This document shows positions 26,405 to 35,784 of a stretch of DNA of 64,000 nt, piece by piece. How positions within the stretch are numbered: position 1 is the first letter of the stretch; each line of letters starts with the position of its first letter. The notes beneath the pieces are model-generated. The model made no database searches. It was not told the DNA's origin and saw only the letters and a list, made by a program, of their open reading frames with translations. Source of the DNA: Bacteroidaceae bacterium (GTDB lineage: Bacteria; Bacteroidota; Bacteroidia; Bacteroidales; Bacteroidaceae); contig JAFZFO010000037.1 of NCBI GenBank assembly GCA_017555845.1, positions 62,001-126,000 of the forward strand, written 5' to 3'. Made by a program: the position numbers and the translations under genes.

Positions 26405-28087
26405 TTATATTGTCAATAAATTATCATGATACTTCTCAATACTCAACCGGTGAGCGACACTTACTATCGTTGTCGCAGGAAGTTCCCGTAGCAGGTTCTC
26501 AAAAAGCAGTTGCTCCATCCTGTTGTCGAGAGCCGAAGTAGCCTCGTCCATAAACAGGTATTTTGGTTTCAATAAGAGACATTTAGCAAAAGCCAAACGC
26601 TGTTTCTCGCCCGGTGAGAGTTTTCTGCCCCAAGTAATGTCGTCGTCATCGAGATTACCGACAAACTGCTTTAACCCACATTTTTCAAGAACCTCTCTGC
26701 ACTCATCATCACTGAAGGAAGCCGTCTCCTCGGGATAGCACAAGGAGGTGCGCAAAGTGCCTAACGGCAAATACGGTTCCTGCGGCAAGAACATCATTCT
26801 GTTTTCAGGGACAGTTATCACACCTTCGCCATACTGCCATATACCGGCCAACGCCTTAAGGAAAGTTGTCTTTCCGGCACCGGAGCCACCCCTGACTAGC
26901 CACCTTGAACCGGGCATAATCTCAAGCCTGTCGACCTTTGTTATTACCCTGCCATCGGCCAAGGAGAGTTTAAGCCCGTCAACCCGGAGCACACCATCCT
27001 CGCTTTTCCTGAACTGTATATCCCTTGTGACATCCATGTTCACATAGTAATACAATTCACTCAAACGTTTGCACACCGAGCGCAAAGTTGCCAGACGCTT
27101 ATATTGGAAAATCATCCAGGCAAAACCCACCCTAACCTTGGTAAAGCTCATTGTAAGCTGCATAATGGAACCAATCTCAATATGCCGCGAGAAGTAACGC
27201 GGAATTATTAGAAGATAGGCCAGCAGAACACCGAACTCGGTATATCCTTTCTCAAAGACCGTTATCCTGCGGGTATAACGCTTGTAATAGTCCCAGTTCG
27301 TCTCAATACGTGTAAAGAGCCTTTTGAGCATGCCGCGTTCCGAGTCACCTCCTTTGCTTATTGCAATCTCGGCACTGTTCTCGCGTATTCTCATCATCTG
27401 AAAGCGGAAATCGGACTCCCGCAACTGCTGTTCATACTCAACAGCAACCATGTTGCGTCCTCTCTTCTCAAGGATTATTGATGCAATGAACGCATATGCA
27501 ATAGAAACCCAGAGCATATAACCGGGAATATCAATTGTTGCACCGAACAGCACAAAGGAAAGCGTGCCCGAAATCTCCCATATTATGATAGAGAAGGTAA
27601 CAAGATTGACAAGATTAGACATAAAACCCAGGCTCAGATGCAGAGTAAGCTCTGTCATCACCTTCAAGTCCTCCGATATACGCTGGTCGGCATTGTCAAC
27701 CTCCTTGTTGTTCTCTATGCGATGGAATGTAGAGCCTTCGAGCCACTTTTTCAGATAGACATCGGTACACCACCGGCGCCATCTTATCTGCAGAGTCTGA
27801 TAGAACCATGTACGCATAGCCTCAGCGGCAATACCGCTGACGGCTATCACCAAGGCTTCAAACAACAGTTTCCACACCAGATCAAGGTCATAGGCGGCAA
27901 AGGCATTGAAGAAGTTCCTGTTCCAATATGTAAGCCATGCGCCAATGCCCACAATAGCCATATCAAGCGCAAAGACAATAACAAACAGACCTCTCGCCAG
28001 CCACTTCTCCTCGGACACCCACCAGGGCTTTATCAAGCCCCAGCAATCTTTCAGTTCCGACCTTGTCAATTTAGCGTGTGCACCCAT
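26405..28087 (-). CDS. SbmA/YddA-like ABC transporter (permease fused to ATPase)
   Basis: The 560-residue protein has an N-terminal membrane domain of the SbmA/BacA type (about residues 1-340, about six hydrophobic segments) and a C-terminal nucleotide-binding domain. Walker A is GGSGAGKTT, the signature loop is LSPGEKQRLAF and Walker B is YLFMDEATSALD, so it should hydrolyse ATP. E. coli YddA has this layout; SbmA itself lacks the ATPase and takes up peptide antibiotics. The gene follows a siderophore-type TonB receptor by six bases. It may carry the receptor's ligand across the inner membrane, or be an exporter; the sequence does not settle the direction. Confidence 0.88.
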   Translation of the reverse strand: MGAHAKLTRSELKDCWGLIKPWWVSEEKWLARGLFVIVFALDMAIVGIGAWLTYWNRNFFNAFAAYDLDLVWKLLFEALVIAVSGIAAEAMRTWFYQTLQIRWRRWCTDVYLKKWLEGSTFHRIENNKEVDNADQRISEDLKVMTELTLHLSLGFMSNLVNLVTFSIIIWEISGTLSFVLFGATIDIPGYMLWVSIAYAFIASIILEKRGRNMVAVEYEQQLRESDFRFQMMRIRENSAEIAISKGGDSERGMLKRLFTRIETNWDYYKRYTRRITVFEKGYTEFGVLLAYLLIIPRYFSRHIEIGSIMQLTMSFTKVRVGFAWMIFQYKRLATLRSVCKRLSELYYYVNMDVTRDIQFRKSEDGVLRVDGLKLSLADGRVITKVDRLEIMPGSRWLVRGGSGAGKTTFLKALAGIWQYGEGVITVPENRMMFLPQEPYLPLGTLRTSLCYPEETASFSDDECREVLEKCGLKQFVGNLDDDDITWGRKLSPGEKQRLAFAKCLLLKPKYLFMDEATSALDNRMEQLLFENLLRELPATTIVSVAHRLSIEKYHDNLLTI

Positions 28088-28093
28088 AGGTTA

Positions 28094-30178
28094 TCAGAAG
28101 CTACACCTTGCGCTCAATGTAAAATTACGTGGGTCGCCAAAGAAATCTCCATTACCGCCAACGCGTGAATAGTACACGCAATCGGTTATATTGTTGCAGT
28201 TGAAGAAGAGAGCGAGGTTCTTGTTGACATTGTATGATACAAAGCCGTTAAGCAATGTATATGGCACCTGCTTACGCTCGGGAGTGAGAATAGAAGCATA
28301 GCTTTCGCTAAAGAACATCACATCCGCGCCAACCGCCAGTCCGTTGAGAACACCCTCATTGAAACGGTACACTGCAGACCCCCTGAACGAATGCTTTGGC
28401 TCAATAGGACTGAAAGCCAATCCCTCATCGCCATTTGAAGATTTTGTAATCTTGGTATCAAGGAATGTATAAGAAGCGCTCAACTCCAGTCCTTTGTATG
28501 GGAAAGCATTGACCTCTACCTCGAATCCCTTGTTCTCTACACAACCTCCATTGACATATGCCGTAGGAGAAACCTTGTATGCGCGGCCATTGTCCTTAAT
28601 ATAGAACAATGCTGCATTGGCTGTCAGACGGTTGTTGAAGAACTCGCTCTTTGCACCAATCTCCATCTGGAAGCCTTCGCGTGGATCAAGCATTGAGCCA
28701 TCCTCTTTTCTCTCGGTCTGAGGAACAAAGATTGTTGAGTAGCTTGCATAGAGTGTAAGCGGGTCAATAGGGTCATATGTAATGGCCGCATATGGAGCCA
28801 AGTGACACTCCTCCTTTATAGCCTCGACCCATGCATTACCATTGAAGTCATACATGCTTGCAAAGACAGAACTCATGCGGCCACCCAGGTTCACATTCAG
28901 ATTATCGAGCAGAGCAAGTCTCAACTGTGCATAGATACCACCCTGGCGCACTCTCATCTTAGACTTACCCAACATGTTGTATGGTACCTCAAAATCGGGC
29001 ACAAGGAATGGGTTACCGAACTGGGTCTTATAATAAGCGCTGAGAGTTCTCTTGTCATCAATGAAATTCTCGTAATTGATACCAACAAACACGTTCTGAA
29101 TCTGATTGAACAACTTGAAACGGCCCGTAACATCCACAGCAGCTGCAAAACGTGGAATATCCTCCTCATTATATCCGCGCTGATAGTTAGATGTAGAATC
29201 CGAAGCACTTACAGTTCCTGCAAAACCATACTTGTTCTCCTGATACTGCCATTTCATTCCGGCCTTGGCAACAGCCTTCCAGTCCTTGCCGAGCTTCTGC
29301 TCCACATTGAGCATAAGCTCCTGTGTCTTCCACAAGGTATAATCCCAATCGGGAGTTGGATTGAACGAACGGTCTACAGGCAATGAATTGCGGCTTGGGT
29401 CGTTTGAATCCTGTCTCCATGCAGGCAGACCATTATAAAGGACATCGCCCTTCGAATACTGGTAGGTATATGAAAGTCCCAAGTTTGTTGTTGATGTAGC
29501 ATCCCACTCTACAATACCATAAAGACCCTCCTTTTTCATGTCAGAGCGCTCGTAGAAGAACTCTCTGTTGTTGAGGAAGAGGACCCAACGGCTACGGAGT
29601 CGGCCATCCTTTGTCAAAGGAGCATTGATATCAAGCTCACCTCTAAAGTTATTCCATGAGCCAGCGCTACCCAACACGTTTATGCCAAACTTTTTACCGG
29701 CTTTTTTCTTCACAAGATTAATTATACCACCTAAAGAAGAACCTTCTGGCACACCCTGCAACATACCGGCAACACCTCTGAGCACCTCAATCTGCTCAAA
29801 GAAGGCAAGGTCGAACTGCTGTGAGAGAGCCAAAGAGTTGTACGCAGGCAAGCCATCGGTCATAATACTCATGCTGTAACCTCTTGACTTGTACTGGCTA
29901 CGCATGTTGTCATTTGCGATTGTAGTCACACCTGGAACATACTGCATAGCCTGGTCAATGGTTGTAATGTTCATTTCTTTGATTCTGACAGGATTTACCA
30001 CAGACACCGACTGGGGAATGCTGCGAATAGATAATGTCTGTCCGGAAACGGATACCGGTGAAAGATATTTGGCAGAAACCTCGACATCGGTAAGGAACAA
30101 AGCCGAGTCCGGTTCTTCTGCAGAAACAAAAGTTGTCACAAACAATAACAACAATGAAAACAAGAAAAATCTTTTCAT
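28094..30178 (-). CDS. TonB-dependent siderophore-type receptor
   Basis: This 694-residue outer-membrane protein starts with a signal peptide and goes straight into the plug domain with SIPQSVSVV, the start of the TonB-dependent siderophore receptor family. The plug includes RGYSMSIMTDGLPAYNS, VEVLRGVAGMLQGVPEGSSLGGIINLV and a 22-stranded barrel ending in an aromatic residue, SARCSF. It has no carboxypeptidase-like N-terminal extension, unlike SusC proteins. The family takes up ferric siderophores using energy from TonB. It forms a two-gene operon with the ABC transporter. I see no iron-box operator and the promoter is unclear. The nature of the ligand is inferred from the family only. Confidence 0.87.
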   Translation of the reverse strand: MKRFFLFSLLLLFVTTFVSAEEPDSALFLTDVEVSAKYLSPVSVSGQTLSIRSIPQSVSVVNPVRIKEMNITTIDQAMQYVPGVTTIANDNMRSQYKSRGYSMSIMTDGLPAYNSLALSQQFDLAFFEQIEVLRGVAGMLQGVPEGSSLGGIINLVKKKAGKKFGINVLGSAGSWNNFRGELDINAPLTKDGRLRSRWVLFLNNREFFYERSDMKKEGLYGIVEWDATSTTNLGLSYTYQYSKGDVLYNGLPAWRQDSNDPSRNSLPVDRSFNPTPDWDYTLWKTQELMLNVEQKLGKDWKAVAKAGMKWQYQENKYGFAGTVSASDSTSNYQRGYNEEDIPRFAAAVDVTGRFKLFNQIQNVFVGINYENFIDDKRTLSAYYKTQFGNPFLVPDFEVPYNMLGKSKMRVRQGGIYAQLRLALLDNLNVNLGGRMSSVFASMYDFNGNAWVEAIKEECHLAPYAAITYDPIDPLTLYASYSTIFVPQTERKEDGSMLDPREGFQMEIGAKSEFFNNRLTANAALFYIKDNGRAYKVSPTAYVNGGCVENKGFEVEVNAFPYKGLELSASYTFLDTKITKSSNGDEGLAFSPIEPKHSFRGSAVYRFNEGVLNGLAVGADVMFFSESYASILTPERKQVPYTLLNGFVSYNVNKNLALFFNCNNITDCVYYSRVGGNGDFFGDPRNFTLSARCSF

Positions 30179-30268
30179 AGTAATATCGTTTAGTATATAA
30201 AAATAATCAATAAATGTATGTATAAGGCTACTTGACGGTTGTGTAACAACATCCTCAGTATTTAAAAA

Positions 30269-30982
30269 TCATGCTATAGGCCTAGCACCAAGACCGCAAC
30301 TATTCAACAACTGCAATGTAATATCCTCTATTTGAGGGTTATTTCTATTGTTCACTTTCTCACCATACATATCACTGTTCAATATTGCAGATATGGCAAA
30401 CAGTTTTTTGGCAATCACCTGGGTTAGTTCATACAATCCCTGATTGAGCTGATCGGAACGTGACTTGTTTTGTTCAACTATATCCTTTTTATAATTTGAA
30501 CGGAGATTCTGTTTACGGTACACTTCAAAAATTTCCGCAGTATATGCCATGACCTTTATAAATGCATCATCAGACATATGAATACGCAGGTAGCCGAACT
30601 GAAAAATCAAGTTCTCCAAAGAAGAAATATTTTCATAAGACTTGGCATCATTTCCGCCCAAACTCCTTTGGGTCAAATCGATTACAATATTTCCCAACTT
30701 CTCAAGAAAGCAATGATATGTTTGTTGTTTCTTCTCGAACTGCTTTACATTCTTTTCTTTCAAATATTCGTTCTCGCTCTGAGTATTTAGCAGCACACCT
30801 GTAACCGCTACCGTGATTACCACACCCACAAAGGCGCTGACAATAGCGACAACGCCATCAGAAGTATTATTAGATGGCACCGAGAACTTATCAATAAAGA
30901 CTATAAGCAATGACATCAAAATGACACAGATAAATATCACTCCCCAAATCAATATGTTTTTATACAACTTGCCATTAGCCAT
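30269..30982 (-). CDS. Unknown two-helix membrane protein
   Basis: I do not recognise this 237-residue protein. It has two hydrophobic segments at about residues 9-30 and 43-64. A charged, mostly helical stretch of about 170 residues follows, with EKKQQTYHCFLEKL and many lysines, which is probably cytoplasmic. The ATG at 30982 is chosen over an upstream TTG. It stands alone between the receptor gene and rho, separated by about 90 bases on one side and 196 on the other. Its base composition is more A/T-rich than its neighbours, consistent with a recently acquired or rapidly evolving gene. Confidence 0.65.
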   Translation of the reverse strand: MANGKLYKNILIWGVIFICVILMSLLIVFIDKFSVPSNNTSDGVVAIVSAFVGVVITVAVTGVLLNTQSENEYLKEKNVKQFEKKQQTYHCFLEKLGNIVIDLTQRSLGGNDAKSYENISSLENLIFQFGYLRIHMSDDAFIKVMAYTAEIFEVYRKQNLRSNYKKDIVEQNKSRSDQLNQGLYELTQVIAKKLFAISAILNSDMYGEKVNNRNNPQIEDITLQLLNSCGLGARPIA

Positions 30983-31128
30983 ATCACCAACCAATACTTA
31001 AGTGTTTAAAAATATTAAATACAAAGTTACAGTACACTCCATTCAAAAAAGAAATAAAAACTGTTTTATTTTATCTACAATCCTTATTAAACGAGAGCAT
31101 AGCCCATTGTAGCACTACCATATACACA

Positions 31129-31163
31129 CAAGCATCGGCGAGCCCATTAGCCACCGATGCTTG
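31129..31163. other. Hairpin downstream of rho
   Basis: CAAGCATCGG (31129-31138) and CCGATGCTTG (31154-31163) form a perfect 10-base stem around a 15-base loop. It starts 16 bases past the rho stop. No T-run follows on either strand, so it may be a 3'-end stability element rather than an intrinsic terminator. Confidence 0.5.
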
Positions 31164-31178
31164 CTATAAGTCATTTTA

Positions 31179-33125
31179 TTATGAGTTCATACTCAACAAA
31201 AACTCATCATTGTCTTTTGTCCTTTCGAGCCTGTCCTTAACGAACTCCATAGCCTCGATAGGTGTCATATCCGAGAGATACTTGCGCAGGATCCACATGC
31301 GGTCAAGTGTCTGACGGTCAAGCAACAGATCGTCGCGACGGGTTGATGAAGCAATGATGTTCACTGCCGGGAAAATACGCTTGTTTGCAAGCGAACGGTC
31401 GAGCTGCAACTCCATGTTACCGGTACCCTTGAACTCCTCGAAGATAACCTCATCCATCTTTGAACCGGTATCAATGAGGGCTGTTGCAATGATGGTGAGT
31501 GAACCACCATTCTCAATGTTACGTGCAGCACCAAAGAAACGTTTTGGCTTGTGCAAAGCATTGGCATCGACACCACCCGAAAGCACCTTGCCCGATGCTG
31601 GAGAAACAGTATTGTAAGCACGTGCAAGACGTGTGATAGAATCGAGGAAGATGACAACATCGTGACCACACTCAACCATTCTCTTTGCACGCTCAAGCAC
31701 AATGCCCGCAATCTTCACGTGACGCTCGGCAGGCTCATCGAATGTAGAGGCAATGACCTCGGCATTCACGCTGCGCGCCATATCGGTAACCTCCTCGGGG
31801 CGCTCATCGATGAGCAACATAATCATATATGCCTCGGGATGGTTGGCTGCAATGGCATTCGCAATATCCTTCAAGAGCATTGTCTTACCGGTCTTTGGCT
31901 GTGCCACAATGAGACCACGCTGACCCTTGCCGATTGGCGAGAACAGGTCTACGACACGTGCCGAAAGATTGTCATAGCTACCGGCACAGAGAGTGAATTT
32001 CTCATCGGGGAACAATGGTGTGAGGTTCTCGAAAGACACACGGTCACGCACAAGTTCGGGCGACGAACCGTTAATGCTGTTTACCTTAACAAGCGGAAAA
32101 TACTTTTCGCCGGCAGCTGCAGGGCGGATAATACCCTCGACAACATCACCTGTCTTAAGTCCATACAGCTTTATCTGCGACTGTGAAACATATACATCAT
32201 CGGGCGATGCAAGGTAGTTGTAGTCTGATGAACGGAGGAAACCGTAATTGTCAGGCATTATCTCAAGGACACCCTCAACGCGCAACACATCGGCAAAATC
32301 ATACTGCTTTGGCGCTGGCTGCTCCTCGGGCTGTGTCAGTTCGCGTTTGTCATTGTTCTGATGATGCTGTTTCTTCTCGTTCTTTCTGTTGTCCTTGTTG
32401 TTCTTCTCGAACTTGCTGGCAAGTTCTGCAGGGAGCTCTTTTGAATCGCTTGGCAGATTCTCTATCGCCACAAATGCCTCGCCCTCATCCTCGGATACGG
32501 GCTCTACAGCAAGCTCTGCAGCAGGCTGCTCAACAGTTTTATTCTTGGGTTTACGGCCACGTTTCTTTGCAGGCTTCTCGCTGTTTGCAGGAGCCTCCTC
32601 TACTGCTGCCTGAGGCGCCTCTACAGCCTCTGCTTCAACGGGCTGCACCTCGGTCTTTACCTCGGTCACATTGGCCTTTTCGCTCTTTGTCTTGCGACCA
32701 CGTTTCTTTTGCTTTGCCACCTCCTCCTTAGGTTGCTGAGCAACAGCCTCGGCTACAGGAGTTGCATCTTCTACAGCAGGCTGCGGAGCGGCCTTTTCTG
32801 GAGCCATTACCGGCTCTTGCTCAAGCTTCTGCTTCTTGGGTTCATCCTTTTCAACCTTGACAGCCTTTTCGCCTGTTGCTGTATATACCTTGCTTGGAGA
32901 GTCGGAATGTATGCGGTTACGACGGTGCTCGCGACGGGTCATTCTATTCTCTTCCTTAACCACTGCCGGCGCACCGCTCTTGCTGTTCTGCATTGCCTGG
33001 CCATCGAGAATACGGTAAATCAACGAATCCCTGTCGAGCGACTTGGTACCCTTAATTCCTAAATCTTGAGCAATGGATTGCAAATCGGCAATTTCCTTGC
33101 TCCTTAATTGTTCTATATGATACAT
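31179..33125 (-). CDS. rho: Transcription termination factor Rho with long disordered insert
   Basis: Rho is the hexameric RNA helicase that ends transcription. The start is the ATG at 33125 ([11 protein letters not shown]); the open frame further upstream is not homologous. Residues 1-45 are the Rho N-terminal domain. Residues of about 50-265 are a low-complexity insert rich in lysine, glutamate, alanine and proline, with repeated KKRGRK motifs. The RNA-binding domain begins near residue 270 ([17 protein letters not shown]). The ATPase has [11 protein letters not shown] as its P-loop and [13 protein letters not shown]. The insert is known in Bacteroidota and drives condensate formation in Bacteroides thetaiotaomicron. 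Confidence 0.95.
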   Translation of the reverse strand: MYHIEQLRSKEIADLQSIAQDLGIKGTKSLDRDSLIYRILDGQAMQNSKSGAPAVVKEENRMTRREHRRNRIHSDSPSKVYTATGEKAVKVEKDEPKKQKLEQEPVMAPEKAAPQPAVEDATPVAEAVAQQPKEEVAKQKKRGRKTKSEKANVTEVKTEVQPVEAEAVEAPQAAVEEAPANSEKPAKKRGRKPKNKTVEQPAAELAVEPVSEDEGEAFVAIENLPSDSKELPAELASKFEKNNKDNRKNEKKQHHQNNDKRELTQPEEQPAPKQYDFADVLRVEGVLEIMPDNYGFLRSSDYNYLASPDDVYVSQSQIKLYGLKTGDVVEGIIRPAAAGEKYFPLVKVNSINGSSPELVRDRVSFENLTPLFPDEKFTLCAGSYDNLSARVVDLFSPIGKGQRGLIVAQPKTGKTMLLKDIANAIAANHPEAYMIMLLIDERPEEVTDMARSVNAEVIASTFDEPAERHVKIAGIVLERAKRMVECGHDVVIFLDSITRLARAYNTVSPASGKVLSGGVDANALHKPKRFFGAARNIENGGSLTIIATALIDTGSKMDEVIFEEFKGTGNMELQLDRSLANKRIFPAVNIIASSTRRDDLLLDRQTLDRMWILRKYLSDMTPIEAMEFVKDRLERTKDNDEFLLSMNS

Positions 33126-33246
33126 AAATAAGATGATGATGCCCACCCACAATGAGGGTAAGAGCCCACAATAATGAAAATCTGTAAAAAGATATTTTAT
33201 TTGAATGAAAATGCAAAACAAAGAATGTCCTGCACTATTTGTAATG

Positions 33247-33277
33247 CAAAGATAACGATTTTGTTTAAATCACGCTG
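33247..33277 (-). promoter_or_regulatory. Likely rho promoter
   Basis: On the minus strand TATCTTTG (33254-33247) matches the -7 element, without a clear -33. It would give a leader of about 115 bases before the rho ATG. The leader contains a possible fold formed by a GGGCTC and GTGGGTGGGC segment near 33140-33165. Confidence 0.5.
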
Positions 33278-33346
33278 TTTTTTTGTATTTTTTTTACAGC
33301 CAGCGCCAACTGCACAAAAACAGGAACATGGCCTCAAGGAGATGTA

Positions 33347-34474
33347 TCAGAACAACTCCTCGAACTTCTTTAGCATGTCCTCGACTGTAGCCATCCGGGA
33401 GATGATTGTTCCCCTGTTGTTTACAAGAACCGCTGCCGGCAGCTCTGTTATGCCGTACGCAGCAGCAACCTCGGCGCTGCCGCCTGCAGGGTTACACAAC
33501 TGCACCCACGCAATATCAAGTTCATCTACAACCGACCTGCACGCCGCCACATCACCGTCAAGCGACACGCCGACAATCTGCAACCCCTTGGTTTTATACT
33601 TTCCATAAGCCTCGGCAAGCACCTGCAACTGCTCCTTTACGCCATCCTGCCAACCTGCCCAGAACAATACGAGTGCATATTTGTTGGCAAACACCTCATC
33701 AGAAAGCAGAACCTTCCAGCCATTGATATCATCAAGTTCAAAGTCCTGGAACTTTTTGCCCACTGCTGTCGCCTCGAGGCTTTTCCAGATATCGTCAAGA
33801 TACTTTTCGGCCATTGCCGCATTATGCACATCGCTCTCGATCCTGTTACACATTGTATCATACAGCTTGTCACGATACTCATCAGGCACTTTATCCAAAA
33901 GCGGCAACAGCTTTGCCGATGCCACAATGCCGACAGACTGCACAAGATAAAAATATCCGAGATGGGAATCGATATTCTCCTTTATCTCCTTGACGGCATA
34001 AGATTCGAAGATATCCCCGGCAATGACAACAATATCCCTTATACTGTCGCACATTGCCTTGTCAAGGCCAAAAGCATCAAGCGCACCCGGCGCGCCCATT
34101 CTGCGCAGATTCACGATTTTATCCCTCTCGACCATGAAGCGGTTCAATCGCTCATTGGCAGGCGTTCCGCCCACAAAATCCCCGGCAAAATCGACATTTA
34201 CGACACCCGGTTCAACATATACGAAACCACCATCAATAACCTGTTGCGATGAAATAAAACGCACCGACGGAGCCGCAGCGTCAAGTTCCAGTCCAAACTT
34301 TCCATCCCTTACAACTACCGAATCAATCGGTGCCAGGATATCATCAATAGGGGTTACATACAACACCGTACCATCGGGAGCCGATGCATAACGGCCGTTC
34401 ACAACGCATGCATTCTCATTCTTTGAACAAGAAAAAAGAAGGCACAGCAACAAAAGGTGGAAAAGTTTTTTCAT
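33347..34474 (-). CDS. Thioredoxin-fold lipoprotein without active cysteines
   Basis: The 375-residue protein is a lipoprotein (signal ending LLFSC, Cys16). Residues 20-110 resemble DUF4369. A helical middle section follows, and residues 235-375 form a TlpA/AhpC-like thioredoxin domain. In this family the active site is normally WCxxC; here the same position reads W275-QDGV, so both cysteines are gone. The cis-proline segment ELPAAVLV is kept. It is therefore unlikely to act as a redox enzyme and may serve as a binding protein. It is the last gene of the operon that starts with SusC, 21 bases after its neighbour. Confidence 0.85.
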   Translation of the reverse strand: MKKLFHLLLLCLLFSCSKNENACVVNGRYASAPDGTVLYVTPIDDILAPIDSVVVRDGKFGLELDAAAPSVRFISSQQVIDGGFVYVEPGVVNVDFAGDFVGGTPANERLNRFMVERDKIVNLRRMGAPGALDAFGLDKAMCDSIRDIVVIAGDIFESYAVKEIKENIDSHLGYFYLVQSVGIVASAKLLPLLDKVPDEYRDKLYDTMCNRIESDVHNAAMAEKYLDDIWKSLEATAVGKKFQDFELDDINGWKVLLSDEVFANKYALVLFWAGWQDGVKEQLQVLAEAYGKYKTKGLQIVGVSLDGDVAACRSVVDELDIAWVQLCNPAGGSAEVAAAYGITELPAAVLVNNRGTIISRMATVEDMLKKFEELF

Positions 34475-34495
34475 ACTGTAATGTCTATTCTGTCA

Positions 34496-34984
34496 TCAAT
34501 TGGCACTCACAGCCTCAAACCAATCGAGAATCTCGGCTGGAACCTCATTGCAACGTACATACTTGCAGACTTCGCCATTCTCCCCGTCTACAGTCAACTG
34601 CATAGACTCCTCGAACAGATTTGTCACAATATATGAGTTGTTCCAATCGCCCATGCCATAGTCATACTTTCCGTCAAGTATATATCCCTTATACTCATCC
34701 TTTGTTATTGAGAATGAACCGGTCAGACGGCGTGGATACATGCTGTCGAACTTCTGGTACATTGTAAATGTCCTGTCCCTGCGCACGAACTGGATATAAC
34801 AGTAGAGCCCGTCGGGGAGCTGCTCGCCATCAACCTCGGCAAGCGCCCAGATACCCGAGATGTTGTTAGGGGTAACCTCGAGCGACTGCGGAGTCAAATC
34901 CTCCTCGGGTGTACACGCAAAAACTCCGGTAAGGACAAGCATGAAAGCAATTGTCTTCAAGAATGTCTTCATAAGTATATTCAT
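34496..34984 (-). CDS. Small lipocalin-like lipoprotein
   Basis: This is a 162-residue lipoprotein (lipobox ending GVFAC, Cys24) with an acidic CTPEED after the lipidated cysteine. This resembles the Bacteroidota surface export signal. The mature part is short and rich in beta strands, with ISGIWALAEVDG at the start, as in lipocalin-like calycin proteins. The ATG at 34984 overlaps the upstream stop as ATGA; a second ATG four codons later (MKTFLK) gives an equally good signal peptide. The function is unknown; its place in the SusC operon suggests a surface-ligand or assembly role. Confidence 0.65.
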   Translation of the reverse strand: MNILMKTFLKTIAFMLVLTGVFACTPEEDLTPQSLEVTPNNISGIWALAEVDGEQLPDGLYCYIQFVRRDRTFTMYQKFDSMYPRRLTGSFSITKDEYKGYILDGKYDYGMGDWNNSYIVTNLFEESMQLTVDGENGEVCKYVRCNEVPAEILDWFEAVSAN

Positions 34985-35775
34985 TTTTCTAATTTCACTT
35001 TAATTATCCTGTCAGATATGCGTCCCCTCACACCATCTACAACCATATTGAAACTGTGTGGAGCATTGGGTGGCAGCATATCGCCATTTATCGTTATTAT
35101 AATGTCTCCCTCCTCACCGGGGGCAATCTCAAGCGGCTCTGTAGAGAATGCCGCAAAAGAAGGCAGGAGCACCGATGAGAGCCTCAAAGGCGCAGTTCCC
35201 ACATTTGCACAAGGAATACGCTGCTGAGGTGCTGTTCCCGCCTTCACGGGCTCAAAAACCACCTCTTTGCGTTTCAATTTAAGCGTTCCCATCCTGCAAG
35301 GCAAGTGGTTCCACTCGTCATTGTCAATCACATTGCCCAAAAGGGTAAGTTTTGCCACCGGTTCCTTATCGGAAAGTGAGGTATAGACAAAACTGTTTGT
35401 GTCGACAGTTCCAGAGCGTCTGCGCGGGTTGAACTTTACCCTTATCACACTCCTTTTGCCTGGAGAGACCACGCTGTCGCCTATTTCAGCGACCGTACAA
35501 CCGCAGTTGGTAGTTATCCTTGTAATGACAACAGGCTTGCTGCTTACATTGACAAAATGATAATCCACCGCCAATGGAGAGCCATTCTCATATATGACGC
35601 CAAAGTCCTTCTGCAAAGTCTCAAAGGCAAGCACCCTGTCCCCGTTGGGCATAACCTGTGGCGACATGAGCGAATCGAGCGCCTCTCGCGACAAGAGCCT
35701 GTTCTCCTGTGCAACCGACATCATATTGCCGGCAAGCACAAGCACAGAGAGCATATGCAAGACCCTGACCTTCAT
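34981..35775 (-). CDS. Exported DUF1573 protein
   Basis: The 264-residue protein has a signal peptide (MKVRVLHMLSVLVLAGNMM) and two immunoglobulin-like DUF1573 domains. The first holds ITTNCGCTVAE, the classic cysteine pair of the family, and the second begins near KAGTAPQQRI. DUF1573 proteins are abundant in Bacteroidota and their function is not well known. The gene follows the protease gene after nine bases and overlaps the next one, so it is part of the same operon. Confidence 0.85.
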   Translation of the reverse strand: MKVRVLHMLSVLVLAGNMMSVAQENRLLSREALDSLMSPQVMPNGDRVLAFETLQKDFGVIYENGSPLAVDYHFVNVSSKPVVITRITTNCGCTVAEIGDSVVSPGKRSVIRVKFNPRRRSGTVDTNSFVYTSLSDKEPVAKLTLLGNVIDNDEWNHLPCRMGTLKLKRKEVVFEPVKAGTAPQQRIPCANVGTAPLRLSSVLLPSFAAFSTEPLEIAPGEEGDIIITINGDMLPPNAPHSFNMVVDGVRGRISDRIIKVKLEK

Positions 35776-35784
35776 TGTCCCGAA

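Noticed and set aside
31551..32731. Long open frames on the plus strand inside rho
   Set aside because: They are shadows of the rho gene: their amino-acid patterns do not match any family and they lack ribosome sites.
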